Source of the DNA: Candidatus Margulisiibacteriota bacterium
GTDB taxonomy: Bacteria > Margulisbacteria > Termititenacia > Termititenacales > Termititenacaceae
Length of the DNA: 9,849 nucleotides
Assembly (NCBI GenBank): GCA_031267055.1
Contig: JAIRZV010000023.1
Span: 1-9,849, forward strand
Direction of reading: 5' to 3'
Shown here piece by piece: positions 1 to 8,094 of this stretch; position 1 is the first letter of the stretch, and every line of letters begins with the position of its first letter. The position numbers and the translations under genes were made by a program. Below the pieces are notes generated by a model, which was not told where the DNA came from, searched no databases, and saw nothing but the letters and a program-made list of their open reading frames with translations.

Positions 1-1741
1 TTACACCGCTCTGTCCGGCTGTCCCATTGACATTATCAACAGCGGCGATAGTCAAGACGACAGCATTTTTGCTCACATAACGATTACTGCCGGACACATA
101 ATCGGCATTGATCGAAAACGCGCTGCGGGTCGGCGCGGTGCGGTCGGCGAGGTACACAGCCACCGTATTGCTCCATTCGGAAATATTGCCTGCCGCGTCC
201 CGGGCCTGAACACTGACTGTTACAGTCTGCCGGTCATGGATATTTGACGTTGTCCGAGCGCTGGAAAAAGTCGTCCAGCCAATATCATAATTCACGCCGC
301 GCGTGCCTCTGATCTGGTACTGGATAGGACTGCTGTGCTCAGCTCTGGATGTCCAATCATTGCCGACATTGACCACTATATCCTGCTGGTCCTGGCTATT
401 GGTCGATTTATCCGTCCAGACTACGCTGGAGGGAGGGTTGGGCTGATAGGGGGCGACATAGTCGGGAGCGCGGTTGAAATAAACCGTGTTGTAATTGGTG
501 TAAGTAGTGTCCGGTTTGGTGTCGCTAAACCAGAGCATATGCGGCTTGTCATCGTACACAGTTGGCAGCATGTGCAAAAACACAGACCGGCCGTAATCCG
601 GCGCTATTTTGCGCGGCGCAGACCACACTGTGGCTGATTTTTTACTGACCTGTCTTATCTCATAGTCAGTAGCGGAATCTCTGGCCACATACTGGATCAC
701 CGGAATATTCGCGGTCGTCAGGCCGATCTGCGGGGTGTGTATCTCCACCGCGGAAGCGATGGACTCATTTAAATAAGTCGGTGTTCCTCCCGCGGACGAA
801 TAAACAGCATAAGCCAGACTCATCGCTCCGCCTTTGACAGGTATTTTTTTATAGACCAAATGCAGATTTTGGCTGGAGTCATTGATGATCCGGACATGAC
901 GATTCCTGAAGCCGGAAGAGACAGTGGCAAAACTAGACCAATTGCCATTACTGCTAGTGCGCTTGTAAACACGGATCTCAGCGGAAGCGTCCGCCGCGGA
1001 ATTAAAATTGTTGAACATCTCAAAAGCTAGATAAACATTTCGGTCAGCGTCGATAGACAGAGCCGGATACATCGGGTATTGCGGAGAGGTAGTCCAGGCG
1101 CTAACAGCGATCTCTTCCGGGAAAGAAGTCCCCGCAGCGGCGCCGCGGTAAAACTTGACCTTACTGGATACTAAACCGTGAATTGCCGCAATATTTAACA
1201 TGCCGTCAGCGTCGATCGCAATGTCGGTAAATCTGAAATAGTCGCCATTACCAGCTGACACAGTAAAGCTTGACGGCACAGGAACGCCGGTGGCAAAAAA
1301 CTTAAACAGAGTAAGATTGTAACTAGCAACCGGTCCCTGACCAGTGCCGGCCACAACATAAACCTGACCGTCATACACGGCCAGCGCGGGACTCCAGATC
1401 ATTGAATTGGTGCCGGTCGCAGAGGCAATCTCATATTTGCTCCAACTGGCTCCGTCATCCGTAGATCTGGCGTAAATAAGCCGGTCCGTATGAGTAGAGA
1501 TGATCTGAGTAATATCCGCAAACACAGCGTGCAACACACCATTTTGATCGCGCACAAGTTTATGCCCGCCATCCGAATCAGACCAAAATTTCTCAGTCAC
1601 GTCAAAACCACCACCCGCAAGATGGGCGGTAAAACTATGTATCCCGCTCTCAATAGGCACATTAGCGGCTGACAAAAAACAAGTTAGCAGCAAGAAGCCG
1701 ACAATACACTTAAACATTTTTATGTATTTATTCACTATCAT
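1..1741 (-). CDS. Exported beta-propeller (Asp-box) protein with FN3/Ig-like domains, 3' end off the window
   Basis: Open for 580 codons from the ATG at 1741 to the left edge with no stop, so the C-terminus is missing. An in-frame stop lies just upstream. ATG at 1717 and GTG at 1735 are alternative starts, and none has a strong Shine-Dalgarno. The N-terminus is a signal peptide: a basic start, hydrophobic core CIVGFLLLTCFL (about residues 11-22), then SAA as a likely signal peptidase I site. A lipoprotein cysteine in LLTC is possible but atypical. Residues about 60-426 contain around seven degenerate repeats of 45-50 residues with cores such as IAIDADGMLNIAA and LSIDADRNVYLAF. One perfect Asp-box, STDDGASW, lies at residues 93-100. 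This suggests a sialidase/BNR-like propeller, but no catalytic RIP motif is visible, so I do not call a sialidase. Residues about 430-532 look like an FN3 module (VQARDAAGNISEWSNT near its end), followed by the start of another Ig-like module. Probable role: surface or secreted binding protein (inferred). It lies 116 bases downstream of the giant gene on the same strand and may be co-transcribed. Confidence 0.85.
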   Translation of the reverse strand, partial: MIVNKYIKMFKCIVGFLLLTCFLSAANVPIESGIHSFTAHLAGGGFDVTEKFWSDSDGGHKLVRDQNGVLHAVFADITQIISTHTDRLIYARSTDDGASWSKYEIASATGTNSMIWSPALAVYDGQVYVVAGTGQGPVASYNLTLFKFFATGVPVPSSFTVSAGNGDYFRFTDIAIDADGMLNIAAIHGLVSSKVKFYRGAAAGTSFPEEIAVSAWTTSPQYPMYPALSIDADRNVYLAFEMFNNFNSAADASAEIRVYKRTSSNGNWSSFATVSSGFRNRHVRIINDSSQNLHLVYKKIPVKGGAMSLAYAVYSSAGGTPTYLNESIASAVEIHTPQIGLTTANIPVIQYVARDSATDYEIRQVSKKSATVWSAPRKIAPDYGRSVFLHMLPTVYDDKPHMLWFSDTKPDTTYTNYNTVYFNRAPDYVAPYQPNPPSSVVWTDKSTNSQDQQDIVVNVGNDWTSRAEHSSPIQYQIRGTRGVNYDIGWTTFSSARTTSNIHDRQTVTVSVQARDAAGNISEWSNTVAVYLADRTAPTRSAFSINADYVSGSNRYVSKNAVVLTIAAVDNVNGTAGQSGV

Positions 1742-1857
1742 AATCTTAACATATTATTTTAGTTATTAGACAATAGCCCGGAACCATTTTTACGGAACGC
1801 AGGCTAAAAATCTATCTAAGTAGCGCGTCGGACTAACGGCCTCAAATAAAAACCGGT

Positions 1858-4800
1858 TTACTTTTTCTTTTCCTGACCAGGTCTCCAGTTAAGAAATATG
1901 CCCGCGGTTGGCGTCACACGAAACGGGTCATCATTATTAGCACGCGAAGCGCCTATGCCCAGATTAACACCGAAGTCTACAGCTTTTGTTTGGATTATCG
2001 AAATACTTCCTTTTCCAGTTATATTTAATGCATCATCAAATCCAAAATTCTCATCCGTATGAGAGCCAACAGTGGCACCAAGCATAACTCTGTCTTTAAA
2101 AAGTCCTAGTCCAAACCCTGCGTCCAAGAATATGTTTTGACGTTCAGAATCCCAACCAAGGGTGCTAGAAACTTTCCAGCTAAAGATAACAGGCAAATCA
2201 AGCTCTTCTTGCTTAAATGCGGCAAAAACATTTCCTCTGCTTATGTCATCCAGAGTATTCAGATCATAGCCTACTCCAAAACTTAATTCTCCTTTTCGAA
2301 ATACCTTGTGGCTAACGGTAAAATCCGTACTAAAAATATAGCCCCATTTATATTCTTCGCCGGTAACTCCTATTTGTTCCAGATAGTTCCACACTCTAGA
2401 ACTATAATCGCCGTCCACAGAGTTAAATCGTTGCAACGCAGCGCCACCAAACCCAAGATTCCAAATAATTTTCCATTTCAGGTCCTCTGACAGCCATGCG
2501 AGACGCAAAAGAGCCAGGAGTGATTCCCTAAACTCAAGTTGCTTTTGCAAAACATCTTCTTCTTCGCTGGGCAACATGAGCTGATATTCCTGCGTGTCCG
2601 AAGTACTTTCAATCATATACTTTACAACCGGCGTTTTTTCTGCAAATGTGCCAATGTATTCTAGAATTCTGGTTTTCATTTCCGGTGTGCCTGTAGATTT
2701 CCGATACAGATATGTGGTGGTTTTAGTCCAGTCTGTAGTCGTGATCTGCGGTGTCGATTGGCTACGGTTACTTACAAAATAATAACCTGGAACACCGCTG
2801 CCTGTAACTGTTAGATCTAGCGCTTCTGCGCTGGACACTACTGTGGTCTCACCATCTGTCTTGTCGCTATCTCCGCCAATCAATCTCGCCTGAATGTTAA
2901 CTGAGTCAGATGAGTCATTTAGAGTATAGTTAGCAAGATTGAACGTATAGCTCTCTGATGCACCTTTCTTTAAGGTTTCTACTACTATCCCGTTGACAGT
3001 AATCTCTAGTTGAAAAGCATTATTATTCGGAGCCTTCAGAGTAAAAGGGGACAAGCCAGTCGTCATTGCTTCGGGGGTATATCCCGCTATTTCACTCGAT
3101 ACAAACCCGCCATTATTAATGGCCATGGCCGGGTCTGTCGATGGCGACGGGTCATCACTATAGTCATCTAGAGAGAGAGCACGACCACCGCTTGTGCCGG
3201 CGCTTGTTATTTGATCCCATTTTGTTGTATTGCTCGCTGACGGCGCTCCGTCAAGTGAGTAATATCCATAATCAGCGTCAGTCGTTCCCGGCGTCCAGTT
3301 AATATTGCCTGTCGGCGTCTGTTTTGGCGGGCTCTCCGCAACATAGGAATAACCTTCTCCTGCTTTTGGATGCACGGGAATGGTAGGTTCACCGTCGCTG
3401 TCTAGAGGCTGATTCTCTAGAAAGCTAAGAATACCGTTGACCTTATATTCTTCGCCGGTCGGAGCGCTGCCCGTTGACACATCTACTTTTTTAGTCGCCG
3501 CTCTATAGCGGAACCCATCGCCACCAAGAGGAAAAATCGGGTCGTCATTGGCATCTTTCGGTAAATTCTCCACATACACAACATTGCCATCGGCGTCTTG
3601 ATATGTTTCTGTCGTTTCCGTTTCCGTTGTGCTACCCTGTGTACCATCGCCTACCTTTTCTGCAACAGCGTCCGGGTATTGCTCCCATATATTCTTTATA
3701 TTTTCGGGAACGTTATCTTTAGTAGGTTCCTTTCCGGCTTCCATTGTAAAAGTTACCGGCTTGCCATCAACCATTACCGCTTCTTTGGGCAGAGTAATGT
3801 GGTATTTCTTTTCACCTCCGCGAATTCCAAAGCCCGCACCAATGCCCCACCAACCAGACAGACTGCCTCTCCACCATGGTATCCTATCCGCAAATGGGAT
3901 AAGTATGTCCGCCCCGAAGTTAAAGGAATATTCATTCGGACTCTCAGGGTTTACCCAGCTAAAAAGATTAGATTTAACCTCTATCCTAGCCTCAGGATTA
4001 TCATGCACATTTTCATCTACGCTTGGTTTTTCCGGGACCAATGTAGCATAGAAAAACTCTATAATTTTCAACTCTGGCGCGTTATCATTCCGCAACTCCA
4101 GCCGCAACTTGTCCGCTGGCTCAAATAGAGCGTTGAGCGCGTCATTGGGAGCGGTGGTTTTTCTTAATTCGTTTTTTATCTCTTGGAGCATCTTTTTTTC
4201 AGCATCGAGCTGTTTCTTTTCAGCCGGGGATTTATCTTTTTTATTCTCCAGATTTTGCACTACATTGTGTTGGGCGATAAAATCCTGCCAAGTATCGTCG
4301 TCGGCTTTCCAGATAGCTTGGGCGGCATCGGCAATCCTATCGACAATATTTTTCAAATCGCTGACTGCTGTTTCTGGTGGTTCATAATCCGGAAATCTAC
4401 CTGCCAAAGTGGATTTCTCCTCTGCAAACTTACCCTCGGTTTCTTCTATAAATTTGAGATAACGTCCTCTCCTGGATTCGGTCTCTTGGGTGTCCTGCGG
4501 CAGATCTCCGGCAGGATAAGACTGCGGGTCGCGGATCTTTTCCTCGGCTTCGAGCTTGTAGATCTCCACCACATTATTCAAATGCGGCGTTAAGCGCTCA
4601 AGCAAACTGGCTCGCAGAGCTTCCGCTTTCTCCACATCTCCGGCCAAAATCGCATCGGCCCGCACCTCGTCATTTAAATAAGTGTCGTCCAGCAAAGCCC
4701 GAACGGCCTTGTAAGAATCCTCACAGGCCAAGACCAATTCTTTGTATTTATTACGCTTGTCCGGCGCATATATATCAGCGTCATTTTGAAATTGTTGCAA

Positions 4801-7800
4801 CACGCTATATTTACTATTAAAGTCCGTAAATATATCTCCGAGCTGCGGAAGATCGTCGATCATTTTCTGCACATGCGGCTCTATGCCTTTGGGAGGATTG
4901 ATCCGCACCGGATGCTCATCTATTGCGCTGCGGAGCGCGGTGTCTTCCTCGGTCAGCGGTTCTTTGAACCAGTCTTTTATAAGCCCAATTATTCTCTTAA
5001 AGACTTCCTCCAAATTTTCATTGATCTGAATTGTTTCTTGCAGTTCAGTAATATTGGCGTCAAATTTATTTTTGTCGTCAAGTAGCAAGACATCTAAAGT
5101 GTCGGCGATATTCTCAGCCAGGGCTTTTTTATTTATGTTGCCCACATTGAGTTGTTCCGGCAGCCCTTGCAGAATAATCTGGCCGATCACGATCCTGGCT
5201 CCAACAGTGAACAAATCCCCGCTGTCTTCCGCCGCTCTATTCCGCAAAGGCCACAGAGTTTCTACCAGAGCTGGCCAACTCGGTTTGAGAGGCTCCAGTT
5301 TGGCCTTCACGCCGTCATCGCCCTGCGGACCATTCCACAAATAATCATCGTCAGGCTCTAATTTCTGCTCGCCCAGAGATTGCGCAAATACATCCAATTG
5401 CGCGAAGACACCTGTGTCCGTATTCCGCGTAATTACGTTAACGCTGTCCAGCGCCTCATAAACAGCTTTCGCCTCGTTGAGAAATCGCCTCAAAGCTTCC
5501 AGATCACCTTCTATACCTGCGGCGTCCAGAGTGTGCACGATCATTGATTCCGCTATTTCCAATCTGGTAAAAGAATAGTCTTGGCGGCTCTTAGTTATGG
5601 CGCCGGTCTGCCCAGCATCGTCATTCGGGATAACCAAAACGTAGTTCAGTGGCTGAGCGCCTACTGTTCCTTCGCTATAATCTATCGTTTTGTAATCAGT
5701 GTCTTTAAATTTCGCATACTCTGCTTTTACTTTATCCAATTCATCCTGCAAGACATTTATTTCTGTCCAGATATTGGCAAGACCCACCGCGGTCAGATTT
5801 TCGCCGTCATTGACACGAGCAAATAAATCTAGAATTTTCTGCTCGATCTTAGACCCGTGATCGAGAGTTTTCGGATTCTGCGTTGGGTCTATTGCGGCGG
5901 CTTTGACTTTCTGCTCAAATTTTTTGAGCAGCGCGTCCAGTTCAGTGACCGACGGGATAATACTGCTGACCAGAATATCTACCACGACCGGTGTCAGGCT
6001 GAGCTGGGCGGACAAATTGCCCTTGAGCTGCGCGAGAAGCTTATTAAAGTCTTCACGAGCTTTTGTAGCGCCATTCGCCAGAGCATCCGGATCAGAAGCG
6101 TTGATCCGGCGTAAAGCCGTGACTATGTTTTGATAAGCCGTGTTGAAAGCTGTCAGTTCGGAAAAGTCGTTGGTGACAGCATTGTAATTAAACAACACTT
6201 CAGCATCTTTTTTCAGCGTAGCGCTCCTATGCATAACCACTGCAGGAAAAGCGCTACGAGCTAAAGATTCATTGCCTTTGTCATTCATCGTTATTGTTAA
6301 CGGACTATTAATTAGTTGAAGCGCGTCACTGAGTTTTTTGGCTTTTTCCCTGTATGGGTCAAAGATTTCATTGCCACGCTCATCTTGTTTAGCGTCCGGC
6401 GGATAGCCATAAGTGGTACTACCATCTGGATTTTTACGTGTAGTAAATTCATCATCATAAATATACTGAGGGATCAGGGTATTCTGGCTCAGTATCTTTT
6501 CTAAATCATCGTTTTGGCTAAATCTTAATCTTTGTACTACATTACCGGCACTATCTGTTATGTTCTTTAGATAAAAGACCGTGTCACTGATATTATTGTT
6601 TCGACCATAAACAATACGATCAATAATAGCTTGCAGCCGCACATTATCTTTATCTAAAAACGTTTCTCCACCTAATATGTTACCTCTGATACTATCCGCT
6701 AAATATTTAAAATAAATTCCTTCATCTTCTTTCCTTTCTCTATTTGCTGTCTCAATATAATCAAGGCATGCCTGATAGATCATCAAAGAATATAATAAAG
6801 CTCTTTCTTGGCCCAGTATTGCGTCATCTAATCCATCGTAGCCACCAGTAGCCAAGTTAATGAAAGCGGTTATGCTTGTAATTTCCGGCTTATACTCCAA
6901 GAAATTTTCATTCTCACCAACAATACTCTTAAATCTCTCTATGACAATACGGCTCCACTCACTAAAAGTCGTGATATCACTCATACTCCAATTTATTTCC
7001 ACTGAACTACCTTGAAATGACAAATATGGCAATTGGGGAGATTTTTCATTTTCTGCATGCACATGAAGATCCATATGCACAGGAGAGGTTTGATGGTTTT
7101 CCACAATAAGGTCAACCAGAGGTCGTGGCGCGTTGGTAGCTTCAATATTTTCAAACAACTTCAGAAAATCATTACCTCCGCTTAAGTTATTGATATATCC
7201 CAGTATTTCAGTGCCATTATTAAAACGCTGTTCCAGTCTGTCGCTTGCAGCTAAGCCGGAATAATTCAAAACACTCCATCTGTTTCTGGAAATTTCGTCG
7301 AGCAACTCTTCCTCTGTTTTCTGTTCTTGCAGACCTAGATATTCACTCGGCGTTTTTCCTAAATACTCTTCTAAATATTCAAAAGTTTTCGGCAGTTTAG
7401 CTACTTCGTTCGCCATTAAACTGGCCAACACCCCAAGTATTTTTTTTATCAATGTGTCTTTATTTTGCAAGCCAACATTAGCAATTATATTTTCTTCGGA
7501 TAAAATGTCCTGCAGCAAAGCTTGCACCGCTTCGTCACTCGATGCGGCAACAACTTTTGTCAATTCACTGGTCACCACGCTATAGGACGGCTGATACCAA
7601 AACTCATAGGTCATATCTCTAAGGTAAAGGTTTCTATCCGTAAAGTCCTGCGGCGCAATTATCTCGCTATTGTTGTCTGTGTTCCTCTTTAGATACAAAT
7701 ATTCGTCAAGCGTTTTTACTTCAACGCTCATTGTTTCATCGGCTCTAGTAGCACGTCCCTTGATAATATCGTCGGATCTTACTACTCGCAGAGCATCGAT

Positions 7801-7833
7801 CTTATTATTTATCTGACACAACAACATTCTCAT
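1858..7833 (-). CDS. Giant 1991-residue protein: helical N-terminal region, barrel-like C-terminus, unrecognised family
   Basis: Single uninterrupted reading frame. It can be extended to a TTG at 7863, but the ATG at 7833 is preferred because AAAGGA lies 8 bases upstream. I do not recognise the family. Visible layout (numbering from 7833): residues 1-30 are polar with no signal peptide or membrane helix. About 90-1275 is largely helical and rich in D, E, K, A and L, with a charged coiled-coil-like stretch at about 1192-1227. About 1287-1350 has alternating glycine/aromatic strands (YSFNFGADILIPF, GWWGIGAGFGIRGG). About 1350-1775 is an insertion with a Thr/Glu-rich linker (about 1393-1415), a duplicated acidic module (from 1421) and a beta-sandwich-like stretch (about 1602-1655). 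About 1775-1991 resembles outer-membrane barrel strands (ELSFGVGYDL, NIFLDAGFGLGLF, VDFGVNLGIGA). The end is FLNWRPGQEKKK, not the usual terminal aromatic. The likely location is the outer membrane or surface, but the export route is unclear. GC content varies strongly along the gene. No clear terminator follows the stop. Confidence 0.85.
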   Translation of the reverse strand: MRMLLCQINNKIDALRVVRSDDIIKGRATRADETMSVEVKTLDEYLYLKRNTDNNSEIIAPQDFTDRNLYLRDMTYEFWYQPSYSVVTSELTKVVAASSDEAVQALLQDILSEENIIANVGLQNKDTLIKKILGVLASLMANEVAKLPKTFEYLEEYLGKTPSEYLGLQEQKTEEELLDEISRNRWSVLNYSGLAASDRLEQRFNNGTEILGYINNLSGGNDFLKLFENIEATNAPRPLVDLIVENHQTSPVHMDLHVHAENEKSPQLPYLSFQGSSVEINWSMSDITTFSEWSRIVIERFKSIVGENENFLEYKPEITSITAFINLATGGYDGLDDAILGQERALLYSLMIYQACLDYIETANRERKEDEGIYFKYLADSIRGNILGGETFLDKDNVRLQAIIDRIVYGRNNNISDTVFYLKNITDSAGNVVQRLRFSQNDDLEKILSQNTLIPQYIYDDEFTTRKNPDGSTTYGYPPDAKQDERGNEIFDPYREKAKKLSDALQLINSPLTITMNDKGNESLARSAFPAVVMHRSATLKKDAEVLFNYNAVTNDFSELTAFNTAYQNIVTALRRINASDPDALANGATKAREDFNKLLAQLKGNLSAQLSLTPVVVDILVSSIIPSVTELDALLKKFEQKVKAAAIDPTQNPKTLDHGSKIEQKILDLFARVNDGENLTAVGLANIWTEINVLQDELDKVKAEYAKFKDTDYKTIDYSEGTVGAQPLNYVLVIPNDDAGQTGAITKSRQDYSFTRLEIAESMIVHTLDAAGIEGDLEALRRFLNEAKAVYEALDSVNVITRNTDTGVFAQLDVFAQSLGEQKLEPDDDYLWNGPQGDDGVKAKLEPLKPSWPALVETLWPLRNRAAEDSGDLFTVGARIVIGQIILQGLPEQLNVGNINKKALAENIADTLDVLLLDDKNKFDANITELQETIQINENLEEVFKRIIGLIKDWFKEPLTEEDTALRSAIDEHPVRINPPKGIEPHVQKMIDDLPQLGDIFTDFNSKYSVLQQFQNDADIYAPDKRNKYKELVLACEDSYKAVRALLDDTYLNDEVRADAILAGDVEKAEALRASLLERLTPHLNNVVEIYKLEAEEKIRDPQSYPAGDLPQDTQETESRRGRYLKFIEETEGKFAEEKSTLAGRFPDYEPPETAVSDLKNIVDRIADAAQAIWKADDDTWQDFIAQHNVVQNLENKKDKSPAEKKQLDAEKKMLQEIKNELRKTTAPNDALNALFEPADKLRLELRNDNAPELKIIEFFYATLVPEKPSVDENVHDNPEARIEVKSNLFSWVNPESPNEYSFNFGADILIPFADRIPWWRGSLSGWWGIGAGFGIRGGEKKYHITLPKEAVMVDGKPVTFTMEAGKEPTKDNVPENIKNIWEQYPDAVAEKVGDGTQGSTTETETTETYQDADGNVVYVENLPKDANDDPIFPLGGDGFRYRAATKKVDVSTGSAPTGEEYKVNGILSFLENQPLDSDGEPTIPVHPKAGEGYSYVAESPPKQTPTGNINWTPGTTDADYGYYSLDGAPSASNTTKWDQITSAGTSGGRALSLDDYSDDPSPSTDPAMAINNGGFVSSEIAGYTPEAMTTGLSPFTLKAPNNNAFQLEITVNGIVVETLKKGASESYTFNLANYTLNDSSDSVNIQARLIGGDSDKTDGETTVVSSAEALDLTVTGSGVPGYYFVSNRSQSTPQITTTDWTKTTTYLYRKSTGTPEMKTRILEYIGTFAEKTPVVKYMIESTSDTQEYQLMLPSEEEDVLQKQLEFRESLLALLRLAWLSEDLKWKIIWNLGFGGAALQRFNSVDGDYSSRVWNYLEQIGVTGEEYKWGYIFSTDFTVSHKVFRKGELSFGVGYDLNTLDDISRGNVFAAFKQEELDLPVIFSWKVSSTLGWDSERQNIFLDAGFGLGLFKDRVMLGATVGSHTDENFGFDDALNITGKGSISIIQTKAVDFGVNLGIGASRANNDDPFRVTPTAGIFLNWRPGQEKKK
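3337..3573 (-). repeat. Diverged tandem duplication of a ~51-residue module inside the giant gene
   Basis: Two consecutive segments of the giant protein align: VENLPKDANDDPIFP...GDGFRYRA from residue 1421, and LENQPLDSDGEPTIP...GEGYSYVA from residue 1472. The offset is exactly 51 residues (153 bases) at the shared Glu-Asn. Shared positions are E-N-x-P-x-D near the start, an acidic D/G patch, P-x-[IF]-P, and G-[DE]-G-[FY]-x-Y-x-A at the end. A related DADGN motif precedes the first copy. The acidic D-x-D-G patches could bind calcium, but no complete EF-hand or RTX nonapeptide is present. The copies are too diverged at DNA level for a recent duplication. Confidence 0.6.
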
Positions 7834-7841
7834 AATACTAT

Positions 7842-7847
7842 TCCTTT
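7842..7847 (-). promoter_or_regulatory. Shine-Dalgarno of the giant gene
   Basis: On the minus strand AAAGGA lies 8 bases before the ATG at 7833. It falls inside the extension that would begin at the TTG at 7863, and that TTG has only AAGAGA directly abutting it. This decides the start in favour of 7833. Confidence 0.7.
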
Positions 7848-7878
7848 CCAGACCGTTTCCCAATCTCTTATGTCATAA

Positions 7879-7907
7879 TTTATACATCTATTCGTAAGTA
7901 GTTTTAA
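7879..7907 (-). promoter_or_regulatory. Candidate sigma-70 promoter for the giant gene
   Basis: On the minus strand TTAAAA (7902-7907, 4 of 6 to consensus) and TATAAA (7879-7884, 5 of 6) are separated by exactly 17 bases. Transcription would begin near 7872, leaving a leader of about 40 bases that contains the Shine-Dalgarno. The region is AT-rich, so chance matches are possible. No sigma-54 -24/-12 element (GG-N10-GC) is seen here. Confidence 0.45.
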
Positions 7908-7977
7908 TTCGTTTCATTTTTTTACCGTTGCAGCAGCTTTTTTTAAGCTCTCTTTTTTCTTTATCTTTTTCCTTTAA

Positions 7978-8007
7978 TAATTTATCGTAACCTCTTTTAA
8001 TTTATCG
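7978..8007. repeat. Two direct copies of TAATTTATCG, 20 bp apart
   Basis: Identical decamers TAATTTATCG lie at 7978-7987 and 7998-8007 (CGATAAATTA on the minus strand). The spacing is exactly 20 bases, about two helical turns. A weaker relative ends at 8040 (TAACTATCG). They sit 145-175 bases upstream of the giant gene start and 165-195 bases upstream of the rightward operon, a distance compatible with activator binding. Function is inferred only. Confidence 0.4.
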
Positions 8008-8081
8008 CATCTATTTTTTCTGTTCCTTTTATAACTATCGACAGTAATAGCCTGACAACTTGCATAGCCGTCACACGCACA

Positions 8082-8094
8082 TCGGTACAACCGA
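8082..8094. promoter_or_regulatory. Operator-like dyad TCGGT-ACA-ACCGA
   Basis: A perfect inverted repeat with 5-base arms and a 3-base centre lies about 80 bases upstream of the DHp gene. It could be a binding site for a dimeric regulator or a small hairpin. Only one copy was seen in the window, so no family can be assigned. Confidence 0.3.

Noticed and set aside
335..637. 100-residue plus-strand open frame
   Set aside because: It is antisense to the FN3-like part of the propeller gene, whose minus-strand frame is continuous and domain-rich.
1442..1465. Sialidase activity inferred from the Asp-box
   Set aside because: Asp-boxes are structural and occur in many propellers. The catalytic arginine/RIP signature and other active-site residues were not seen.
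1742..1860. AAACCGGTTT palindrome with T-rich tail at the giant gene stop as a terminator
   Set aside because: The palindrome has no loop and cannot form a stable hairpin; no other convincing terminator is seen in this gap.
3598..4128. 176- and 140-residue plus-strand open frames
   Set aside because: They are antisense to the giant gene within its uninterrupted frame, with no recognisable domain or ribosome-binding site.
7834..7863. TTG start extending the giant protein by 10 residues
   Set aside because: It has no properly spaced Shine-Dalgarno, whereas AAAGGA lies 8 bases before the ATG at 7833.
7931..7970. AGCTT-T5-AAGCT inverted repeat followed by T-rich DNA as a terminator
   Set aside because: The stem is only five mostly AT pairs, and no plus-strand gene ends here.
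7892..8000. Lysine-rich minus-strand frame (KLLKEKDKEKRELKK) in the purine-rich tract
   Set aside because: There is no start codon near its beginning, and the composition follows directly from A/G-rich low-complexity DNA.
7997..8065. 22-residue minus-strand frame beginning ATG-CAA-GTT
   Set aside because: It has only a weak GACGG-like ribosome-binding site and no recognisable features, and its length is expected by chance.
8047..8066. Possible sigma-54 promoter (TAGCCTGACAACTTGCA)
   Set aside because: It lacks the GG of the -24 element at the required 10-base distance from the -12 GC.
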